From NCBI GenBank assembly GCA_013400155.1, contig VXBM01000777.1:124001-188000 (forward strand): a stretch of 64,000 nt of DNA, written 5' to 3'. A program made the translations under genes and the position numbers. Below, piece by piece: positions 27,587 to 37,400 of the stretch; positions within the stretch are counted from its first letter, which is position 1; each line of letters begins with the position of its first letter. The stretch comes from Helopsaltes ochotensis (taxonomy: Eukaryota; Chordata; Aves; Passeriformes; Locustellidae). The notes beneath the pieces are model-generated. The model saw nothing but the letters and a program-made list of their open reading frames with translations, was not told the DNA's origin and did not search any database.

Positions 27587-27808
27587 GTTTCCTTAATGAA
27601 ATATTTTTAACAAAATTTAAGGTGCCCTTGATTTACTATATCACAGAAATTATGTTTAACAACAATAAAAGCCTCAAAAAGGAAAACTTCAGTGTTCCTC
27701 AGGATGGAGATTATTCTTTTAGGACTCAATCAGAACTGGTCTGCTGACTGGGACTGTGTAGGAGCAATACTTCCTTCTAAGTTACAAGTACAAAGATGTG
27801 AGCTTTTC

Positions 27809-27874
27809 TGGATTTTAGGCCTAAATTCAGATTGTCTACATTGGATTTTAGGCCTAAATTCAGATTGTCTACAT
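27809..27874. repeat. Exact tandem duplication, 33-bp unit, two copies
   Basis: Two identical 33-bp units starting tggattttaggcctaaattc abut at 27841/27842. Perfect identity in otherwise drifting intron sequence implies a recent duplication. Confidence 0.95.
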
Positions 27875-28160
27875 ATCTGTTTTATTATTCACAACACAGA
27901 ACAGAAAAGATTCTGGCAAGTGGGTGTTGCAAGATACTTAAGTGTTTAATTTTCTATTATTACCCTCATTAGCAAAGCTATACGAAGATCTTCCTATTGA
28001 TCATTTCTACCTATTCACACCAATGCTTGTGCTATGCTGTACTGTTCCTTCATTTGTGGCAGTGCATTTATAAACTAGACCACTGAAACGACCTGACTTT
28101 GAAAGTAGTAATGCCACTCTAAAAATATTTTAGATTTATTTTACAGTTGTGTTCTTTGGC

Positions 28161-28184
28161 TTTTTTCTTTTTTTTTTTTTTTTA
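28161..28184. repeat. Poly(T) tract
   Basis: Twenty-four pyrimidines, all T but one C. On the minus strand this is an A-run, not a splice tract for PACRG. Confidence 0.9.
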
Positions 28185-28759
28185 ACATATCTAGATGAGC
28201 GTATCACCAAGTTGCTTCACAAACAATTGCATTAGCAAAAGTCAGAGTGTGGGAACTGGAACAATTGGTGACTTTTTGTGTGCAGGGGTTGAAAACTCTT
28301 ATAACTACATTGCCAGCAAAGCAAATGTGAATGGTAGCATGCACACTGCCTCTGAAAGGAGAGGAGGTGCTTCCACACACTTTATTACATGTCCCTGATG
28401 TTACTCATAGAAATAATAGGTGCAGAAACTTCTGGCTCCCTCAGTGTTTATATCTGTACGTATGTCTCATGCAGAGAACATCAGGGAACCCTGAAGTCTG
28501 GAATCTGAGAGTTGCAGAAGCCTAATGAAAGCAAGCAAAAGGACTTACAGTTTTTCTGATCCATTTGTTATGGGAAATGTGATATTAAAAGTAATAATTT
28601 CCCTCAAAAATGAACATTGTATCTTAAAATATACTCACATTTGCAATAATCTTCATGTGATGTTCAGGCTGTCATGTCTTACAGCTTAATTAGCAACTTT
28701 TCAAAAATTTACATCATATAAATACAATTTATGGATATTTCTCCTACATGTTCACCTAC

Positions 28760-28931
28760 TTTTTATTGGGATAATGAGCTGAGGAACAACAGGAAGAATC
28801 TTGTTTCCACCATGCTCCAGCATGTCATGGACTCCTTGACGTGCAAAAAATTCATATGGAAACTCCGTTTCACAAAGTCCATCAAAGAACAAAGGCAGAA
28901 AGTAATGATAGTCCAGATCTTCAATTTCTAC
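28760..28931 (-). CDS. PACRG: PACRG internal exon (upstream of the two found)
   Basis: This 172-nt exon encodes 57 residues plus one base. The peptide is near-identical to the central part of vertebrate PACRG, with motifs LPLFFDGL, FPYEFFARQG and DMLEHGGNKILP in the family order. PACRG is an all-helical, tubulin-binding protein of the ciliary axoneme. With CFAP20 it forms the inner junction that closes the B-tubule of doublet microtubules. On the minus strand the exon follows a TATTTTCAG acceptor and ends at a GTAGGT donor (GT at 28759-28758). It enters in phase 0 (first codon GTA) and leaves in phase 1; the leftover A joins AT of the next exon to make an Asn codon, as in the conserved IPIKNALN junction. 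No stops or frameshifts are seen. The gene's usual partner, PRKN, is not in the window. Identification is by recalled family sequence, not by a search, but is very secure. Confidence 0.96.
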
Positions 28932-29361
28932 CTGAAAATACAAAATAAATAAACAGATAAATGCAATTTTTAAGCATTAATACAATGTGATCAGGCCAAC
29001 ACAATTCATACCACCTACAAAGGCATGTTTAGAAAATAATAATTCATTTTTTATCACTGCAGAATATATTGAATCCCAAATCTGGTTTATGACAAGATAT
29101 TAAAATACAGAAATATTAGATTTAAAGAAGAGAATGAAAATTAATATACTCCCATATATTTTCACTTTTTGATAAGTCAGTACCAGATTCTTATATTCTT
29201 GCTTACACACTTTACTTTGCAAGTTAACTCATAGGAATCAAACCAGTCATTTTAAGAAAAATACCCTGCTTCTTTCAAAAAACTTTGATATATCTTCACT
29301 TGGACGCTCAAAACAACAAATAAAAGAGTCCTGTAAGCAACAAATATCCAGCACAGCACAA

Positions 29362-29397
29362 ATATTAGTATTTAATATTAGTATTTAATATTAGTAT
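29362..29397. repeat. Tandem repeat, 13-bp unit, about 2.5 copies
   Basis: Unit ttagtatttaata is repeated with perfect identity. It is followed within 15 bp by a second, unrelated tandem duplication. Confidence 0.93.
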
Positions 29398-29410
29398 ATA
29401 ATTCCCTGAT

Positions 29411-29450
29411 TTGTTGAATATTGACCTAACTTGTTGAATATTGACCTAGT
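29411..29450. repeat. Tandem duplication, 20-bp unit, two copies
   Basis: Two 20-bp units, both beginning ttgttgaatattgaccta, differ only at the last two bases. Confidence 0.93.
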
Positions 29451-29643
29451 TTATTTCCTATGAATTTCAAGAGCAGAATTATAAAGAAATTCCATTTTTC
29501 TCTACTGTGAAGAAAAGGTAGAGAAATTATGTACCTATTTTTAATAGGAATTTCCTTCCAATCCTAAAATACAAATTATGCTAACCGTAACAAGCTATGG
29601 AGGGATTTTGCACTCTAGTTTTCTTCCCTTTTCCTTTTCTTAC

Positions 29644-29936
29644 CCATTAGGACTCTACTACAGACACTCAGGATAGCCAGGGAGAATCAGAAGTTTATGG
29701 CCTGTTGAAGGTCTGAATACAGCTGAGAAGTGATTCAACAGTAATGCATTTTCTCTCAAAAGAATATGATCCTCCAAATCATGGAGACCAATCCATCTCT
29801 TTAAGAATGCACTTCCACCTTTAAACCAGTGCTTAGCTGCTACCCATTTTTTCCAGTGAGATTTGGTAGTATCCAGGTAAGATTCTTCACACCTAACAAG
29901 CTTTGTCACATAGGCCAAACTGAAGCTCCAAATATC
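29644..29936 (-). other. Candidate alternative PACRG exon (unproven)
   Basis: On the minus strand an acceptor-like sequence (a T-rich run, a CTTAACCTGAC branch-like stretch, then TTTTATCTAG) is followed by an open frame that starts at the splice point. The AG of the acceptor is itself part of an in-frame TAG. The frame runs 92 codons to a TAG at 29658-29660, and a donor-like GTAAGA follows directly after 29644. The frame is phase 0 from the acceptor, which is the entry phase of the next PACRG exon about 0.7 kb downstream. Inclusion would therefore append about 92 residues and a stop, giving a truncated isoform or a decay-inducing poison exon. The peptide has tracts such as SHWKKWVAAKHWFKGG but matches no family I know. 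A chance open frame remains quite possible. Confidence 0.25.
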
Positions 29937-30574
29937 CTAGATAAAATTTGTCAGGTTAAGCAAAAAAAACAAAAACACCCCACCCACTGATTTCAGAACA
30001 GAAATCACAGTCTCACTTCAACTGTGGAAGTCTGAACCAAAGCAGCCACGGAATGAAGTTTACAATTCTTGGGTAAATTCCACAGTCAGGAAGTAGCACA
30101 AAGACATTCTCTTTTTGAGGCCATGGTTCATTTTTCTCCTCACTTGACTCCGAGTAGATCTGAACCCTGATCTTGCACACCTTAGCTACTGACTTCCATC
30201 TTTCATGTTGAAACAGATCAATCCATGTAAATCAAAATTAACTGGAACCGATACTTGAAAGTAAGTATTATGCATTTGCTGTGAGCACCTCACTATTGGC
30301 AGACAGTGCCAATGACATACCAACATAGCCTCACATGCACTGATTGTTAATCTCTTGTAGGAGATTAAAAGAGCAATCACATAATACCTATTCACCCATG
30401 TGGATGAAATCAAGTCCCAACAGTGGATCATGCAGGAGAAGGAACAGAGGAAACTCACATTTCCTGTTTCCTCAACATCGTATATTGTTTGTGTCTCTGC
30501 AAGTTTTTTCTCATTGGCTTTTCTTCGCAAGAAAAAATCAGATGACTTTATCAGATGCCTTTATAGTTAGTATG

Positions 30575-30840
30575 AACCCAGGGAAAGGGCCTCAAGTTGC
30601 TCCAGGGAAGGTTTAGGTTAGATATTAGGAAAAACATTCTTCACAGAAAGGGCTGTAAAGCACGGAACAGACTTTTCAAGGAAGTGGTGGAGTTGCCAGC
30701 CATGGAAGTGTTCAAAATGTGTGGCTATGGCCCTTGGGGACATGGTTTAGTGGTGAACACGGTGGTAGTGCTGGGTTGACATTTGGACTTTATGGTCTTT
30801 TCTAACCTTAATGATTCTCTGACTATATAATTCTATGAAT
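30575..30840 (+). mobile_element. CR1 LINE, 3' UTR and tail
   Basis: The sequence reads through the conserved CR1 3' UTR: 'ggtttaggttagatattagg', then 'cacagaaagggctg', then 'ggacatggtttagtggtg'. It ends near 30840 with diverged 'attctatgaa' tail repeats. It is 5'-truncated and in antisense orientation to PACRG. Confidence 0.92.
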
Positions 30841-31335
30841 ATGCCAGGATCCGTTTGTGAGAAGTTTCAAAAATAGCAAAATAATTAAGTAAAAAGTTAA
30901 ATACTATGATTATTAATAAATAAAATAACAAGAATCAAAAGACATTTAAACCCCTAAATTTATGAGGTTTGTATTTCTTGAGGACATTCAGCATGCTACT
31001 AGCAATATTCATTAGATGATAGAAGAAATCTGCTCCAAAGAAGCAGAAAGTTCACAAGAAAGTTGTATCAGGTAACTAGGAACCAGGAGGTCAAAAAAAT
31101 CATTGACAAAAAAGCAGGACCAAGAAGAAGCAATTTTTTCATGTTCTCTGTCAATAGGAAAATAAAACTTCCTTTAATAATTCTTTATTGTGTTTAATTT
31201 GTTATCTATAATGTTTTGTTAATGAATGTTTTAGTTCCAAAAAATCAAAATGAAAACCAAAATCTGTAACAGCAACTTGTGTCTGGCAAAAGCTTCAGAT
31301 GCTAAAGAGAGATACAATTAATAATAGGTGGGTGG

Positions 31336-31385
31336 TTTTTTGTTGTTGTTGTTGGTTTTTTTTTTGTTGTTGCTGTTTTTTTTTT
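31336..31385. repeat. T/G-rich simple repeat with GTT units
   Basis: Runs of T alternate with (GTT)n blocks. A similar tract lies 300 bp further on. Confidence 0.88.
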
Positions 31386-31683
31386 AATGACAGGTGTTTC
31401 ACAAGGCAAAACACCTCCTTACCACACCGTCTTATTGAGATGGGATTTAGAATGAATTTCTTATATGGGTATTTGACAACTCTTTCAAAATTATGAAGTA
31501 TTTCCACAGTGAAAAATATCCTTGATACACATCCACGTTAGGTTACTGAATCAGAATTTGCATCCATTTTGCTCCAAACTATTTTCTCCCACTCTTCATT
31601 AATACTTCCCATAACTATAAATTCCAGTTATCTTTCTTCTCAAAGATTTGGTATTTCTGATACTCTATGCAATTTTTTCCCAG

Positions 31684-31728
31684 TTTTTGTTTGTTTGTTT
31701 TTGGTTTTTTTGTTGTTGTTGTTTTTTG
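31684..31728. repeat. T/G-rich simple repeat with GTTT and GTT units
   Basis: (GTTT)n followed by a T-run and (GTT)n, of the same type as the tract at 31336-31385. The pair resembles A-rich tails inserted in reverse, but no element body is recognisable beside them. Confidence 0.85.
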
Positions 31729-34082
31729 TGCTTGAAATATGCTTTTTCTGTTTCAGATATGAAGAAAGCTTCTGTATTCAGAAGCCTGTCCATGTTTCGC
31801 AGCAATAATAACAACTAGTGAATAAAAGATATTATGGTTTCACATTACATATACATAGGAATGATAGATCAACTTTAAGGAAAATATGATTTCAGGATTT
31901 TAAATAAACCTCCAATTTTTACACACAGCACAAAAAATTTATTATGAGAAATCTTTTACAAAATAGACATATGACAAGTTGTAGACAATAAAGTATCTGT
32001 GCGTACTCCTCAATTAGTTTCAAATTCCTAAGTGGTTGGCAACTAGTATGGCTCTGAAAATGATTTTGATTTTTAACTTATTTCTTGAAGTGTCAGCTGT
32101 CCAAGCACACAAATTTTACTTAGCTTTTTTTTGCTCTATAATAACTCCCACAATATGGAAGCCAGAAATATTTTGTCTTACATTCCATGGTGTGAAACCC
32201 TTCACTTCTGTGTTTACTATTTAGCTTTTAAAAGTGGCTATTATATAGCTGTTCAGAGAAAAATGTGATTTTTCTGTTTACGCCTACAAAATCCTTTTGT
32301 TTTTTATATCCACCCACAAAAAATGCTGATGAATGCTCAAATTCTTGGCAAAACTTGCCCACATCTGACAATAATGCTGTAGCTATGGATTTTTAGAAGA
32401 AATCTTAAGAAATCTTAATCATTTTAAGAAGAAATCTCACAATAATTACTATAAAGTTCTGTATTAGTGATTAGTAAATTCTGCTGACATAACCTCTGAA
32501 TTTTCAGTAAATAGGCACTAATGAAAAATAACATATAATATATGTTTAAATAATAAAAGCAACCATAGAAGGAGTACAATCTTCTGTTTCATGAAAGTTA
32601 CAGGCTCCTTATATGTTCTAAAAACTCCCTAGGTGAAAAACAGTTAATAAGTGTTGCTTTATCGTTACATAAAGCTAATGTACAAGATGGGAGGAAACTA
32701 ATTGCAGTATCACAGTTAATTGTCCAGGAGAGAATCTGTTCCTATGATGCAGCCCATAGTGCATGGCAAGTCTGCTGAGACAAAGAAAATAAACTATTTG
32801 AGAGAACTTAAGGTATGGAAGAACTTTGACAAAAATGGTATCATTGGTCTTCCTTAAGGAATTTTATTTAAAATAAGCTAGTAAACTAAAAACAAACCTG
32901 ACTTTCAGAAAGTAGTGTTTAAGTCACATAATTTAATTTTCCATCTCATTTCACACAACTGATTACATAATATCGTGTCTTTGATCTGATTATCCAAAAA
33001 CTGGATTTGATTTCCCAGAAACATTGTATCTAACTGTGTGTGTACTCAATGTCTTTGTCTAGGGCGTCAAAATTAAGTAAAGAAGCTCTGGAATTCTTGG
33101 GTTAATAAGGACAAACAGGAGTTTTAGTAAGGCTTGTAGAGCTTTTGTAAGGATTCTTTGGTAAAATAAGAATTTCTCTTAATATTTACTTTCATGTTGG
33201 TTTTTTAGGTTAATGAAAAGAGAAAAAGAAACATTTTTGATCAGTCTCAGTTTTAAACCTCATTTTCACTTTTTCTTCCAATATTTTTTTTCAATATTTC
33301 TTTTTTTTCTTCCAATATCCTGTACAAATAGTCAAGATGAAGCCTGTGCTTCACAGTTTTTGGTCTCTTGCTTTTAATATATTTGATGCATAATGGCATG
33401 TTAGTTTTAATCTTCATTATGGAGAAAGTAATGCTCACTTGTATTTCCCAGACTTGCCTAGATAGATTTTTCAATATGCTAATTTTGCTTATGGTTCAAA
33501 ACACAATTCTGCTGTTGTATTTAGTCCCTACAAGTTTTTGAGCAAGAAAATATTCTCTTTATAGTCTGCTGTATTTCACCTTCCAATAGGGTTATACTAC
33601 AAAGACCTTCTATTGAAAGAGGCTTAGTCTAAGTTATTACCTGTGTCTTATCAAAACAAACAAAAAAAGACAGCTGTGCCAATATTTTCCATTTTGCAAT
33701 GAAATGATAAAATACTTATCTCAAAAAAGTGGAAGATTATCAGACTTGAAGAGAAACAGATAATGGCAAGGGATGTAACAGAAATCATTTAACTCAGTCA
33801 AACTGTATTTAGAGCCTCTTTAACATATTCTGTAGATATTCAACTTCCCACAAAAAGTTAAATAACAAAAGAAAATACTTGCCTCCTAAGGAAAAATTAA
33901 GAGAAGCAGTAATAAAAAATATCATGGGGGTGTTACTACAGTGGCTATATGAATTAATCTTTGAAATAACTTCCCATGAAAAAATAAAACCCCAAACCGA
34001 AAGCCCTAAAAATACAGAAATGTTAATGCAGATTAATTTTGAACTTAGTGTATTTTCTACTACCTCCATGTTAGTTCCATAT

Positions 34083-34427
34083 GTAAGTTACTTGGGAAGA
34101 CAAACACCATCCACTCCAAATGTCCTCCCCTTCCTCCTTCTTCTCACTTTATACACTGAGTAGGATGCCATGTAGCCTGGAATATCCCTTCAGTCAGTTG
34201 GGGTCACCTGTCCTGGCTGTGTCTCCTCCCAATCTCCCAGGCACCCCAACTTCCTCACCAGTGTGGCAGAGCAAAAAGCAGAAAAGGCCTTGGCTCTGTG
34301 TAAGCCCTGCTCAGCAGTAACTAAAACATCTCAATATTATCAACCCTGTATTCAGCACAAATCCAAAATACAGCCCCATACCAGTCGCTCTGAAGTTAAT
34401 TAACTCTACTCCAGCTGAAACCAGCAT
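34083..34427 (-). mobile_element. Truncated solo LTR of an avian endogenous retrovirus (ERVL-like)
   Basis: On the minus strand this matches, from memory, the 5' two-thirds of a widespread avian ERV LTR. It starts near 34427 with 'tgctggtttcagctgg', passes through the conserved block complementary to 'aaaggccttggctctgtgta', has a TATA box (TATAAAG at 34153-34147), and stops near 34083 within the sequence that normally follows the cap site. The last third of the LTR is absent and no retroviral coding sequence is adjacent. It lies in the same orientation as PACRG. ERVL-like is my best class assignment; the precise family is not determined. Confidence 0.82.
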
Positions 34428-37400
34428 GATATGATAACCAAAACAGTTTCTTTTCAGTTGCCACAGCTGAAGGTGACAATCTAATTTTACTGGGGTTATT
34501 GAGGTGAGGAAAATTAATAGTCAACATGAAGGTCATATTATTCCCTAATAACTAGAGGATCAATGGCTCAGAAATGGAGGCAAGGAGAAGGAAGATACGA
34601 AGTTCTGTAAAATCTTCTACAGCCTGAAATCTCTTCCTATAAATGTAACTTAAGAATTGTTTTTTATTAAAGAAATGTGAATCTCTAAGTCTGTGAGCCA
34701 TGCCATCTAGCACATTTTTGTGAGGAGGGGATTTTAATCCTGCATTTTCATAAATTTTTTAAATTGTACTATTGGGATTTAAATTTTTAAAATATACACC
34801 ACACTGATAATACAGAGCAGGCAAGTCTTGCCAAATATAGAGAAGGGTCAGTGCATCACCCAGGAAAAAACAGGATGACAATAAACCCTTCGATTATGGG
34901 ATATAGGCCTTAGAGTATGATATACAATATTGAAGTGACAGATTAACAGCGAGGACTTCTGCTACAGTATAGGAGTTCATCAGTGTGACAGAAATAGTGT
35001 GACAGGAAATAGATTTGAGTCACCTAATTAATCACTATGAGCTACCAATATGTTGCAGCTATGAAAAGGCTAAATATTATTTAAAATGCATGAGCTATTT
35101 CAAAAACAGATAGGAAAGCATTAAGGCTACTACACAAGGCAGTCATGAGAGCTCACCTGTCATTTTCATCCATTTGCCCTAATATAGAATATACAGAATT
35201 TATTCTCATTGATTTCTCTTTGGAAATGATACGGACAAACTGATATATAGGAATATACCAAAGTGAAAAGGAAATTAAGTGTTGTTCTTATTTGTTTGGA
35301 TTCTGATCACATCAGATTATCTGAGTCAACTGATTTCTAAAAATGCATATAAAATATACTATTCTTTCAATACAGCAAATAATTGTAGACTACACTTCAA
35401 GGACACCTTTGTTTTAATTGATGGGAAGCATTATAAGCAGAAGATGAAGCACCCTGAAAAAAGGGCTCTGTAAACGTGACTCTGACAAATGGGGAACGTA
35501 CCTGAGAATTGTTCGCGTGAAGCAAACAATAGGCCACACGTGGCAGACAAACGTATTTCTGCTACTTCAGAATGTATGCTTATCTAGTTACATCCTTCTT
35601 GCTCTTCAAAGGCTTGCTGACACATTTTCAGACACTCAGTTGTTCTCCTTTTCCTTATGTGATTTATTAATGTTTTCTGAGTTTCACAAGCACAGTAATG
35701 TAAAATTTTAGATTAAGAGAAAGAAGCATAAATTCTTTGCACTTAGTTAATCTCTCATGTTTGCAGTTGTCTAATATGAGCAGTACATGATATATAAAGA
35801 TAAATGGCATGTTTTAAAGCCACATGATATTATATGTATTACATACAGCTGCTCTGAGAGGTGAAATGGAATTAGTGACTCCACTGGGGTCTATAGCCTG
35901 GTGGTAGATTAAGTTTCACCCTCAGCTGCAACATCTAAGAACCCCCCCCAGATTCACTTAGGCACCAGCAAGAAGCAGAGGACAAGCTCTGGTCCTTTAG
36001 TACAGAACACACAGAGGATTACCATTGCAAAGAAGAAATGTTCAATTTTGCAGACACTTTATCAGATACCAGTGGACAACTCTTCTTTGAAAGGGAAAGC
36101 AAAGATGCTAAGACTGTCCCAGGCAAGAGGATGAGGTGAGGTAGAGCCCAATCTCCAAGGCTGAGTTTGAAGGTAGAAGGACTACACGGAGCTGGTTGCA
36201 AGACCCTCCCACTACCTTCTGAGAAAGATATACTGATCTTCATTATTTACTTCACACACTCTGAAGTTCATTTGAAACATCATCATAAGAAGAATGAAAC
36301 AGTTTTTTCACCCCCACAAAACACATACAATGCAATATATCAGTGAAGAACGAATTTAAAATTGTCTTTTTGGAAATAAATATTCTTTTGCTCCAAGAAG
36401 GTTTGCTACCATTTTAATAGCATGAAGCCTAACAGCGCATGTTATTTTTAAAAAATTGTGAAGGTAAATGAGGAGTGTCAACCGATTGTGTCTCATTACT
36501 AGTGTCCAAATTTTTTGGTTTATTTTTTTACATTATTTTCCTTTTTCTTTGCCAATTTTTCATGCATAGCTGTTTGTCAAATTTATTTTTAATAAAAATA
36601 ACATTAAGCACAAAAGCTAAAGGAAGAGCACTGGGACAAAAGCACATATTAAAAAGTGTCTGTGGGAAAAGTTAAATACAACTCTCTGAAGATTTATTTT
36701 GTTTTAATAATTAAACTATAGCATAAAATACCACAAAACCTTCTACAGTGTAATGCACAATTAGAATTGTCCATCCATCCATTTTTTGTCATATTTGACA
36801 TATAAATGTAATACTGTGGCAGTTTTATGGTGTTGGAAATTGTGGCAACTTATAACACATATCATTAAACATTACCATTTGTATTTTCACACAAAATTAA
36901 AAAAAGAAAAAACAAACAGAAATGACAAAACCAAATTAGAATAGTGATTTTTCTATACTAAGCACATTTTATGATACAGTTCTTATTAACTTCTGACTCT
37001 TAACATTTATCTCATGTATGAAAATGACACTCCTCCACAAGAAAGAGCAGTGTCTGAATATTTCCATATAACCATCCAGAATCCAGAAAGATACTATAAC
37101 ACAGTGGGATGATTGCCATGAATGCTGTATATCTAGGCCAGGAATTCTTGCACCTTACCAACAAAGAAGTTATGCAGCCAAATCTTCCTGAAACAAGTTG
37201 GAGAAAGCAGGACCACAATATGTCATTCTTCACTAACTTCAGGATTAGTACAGAGGAAAACCAAAATGTTCTCACATGCCTCCAAGTGTGCTTGAGAAAG
37301 AGCATGGACCAAGAGTGGTTTTGGAGCAGATGATTGTCTTGAGGAGATGAGGTCAACCACCAGAAAGCCTTTGTTCCGTGGCTTCCAAGTGTCCTGGGAG

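Larger units (their letters stand above)
19194..28759 (-). other. PACRG: PACRG intron between the two identified exons
   Basis: The segment is 9,566 nt, bounded by a GTAGGT donor (right end, read on minus) and a CAG acceptor (left end), phase 1. It contains a CR1 tail, a large reverse CR1 copy, a LINE reverse-transcriptase relic, two perfect hairpins, a perfect palindrome and a 33-bp duplication, listed separately. The rest is AT-rich sequence in which I recognise nothing. The stretch 19240-19560 beside the exon is somewhat richer in GC than the rest, without an identifiable feature. Confidence 0.9.
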
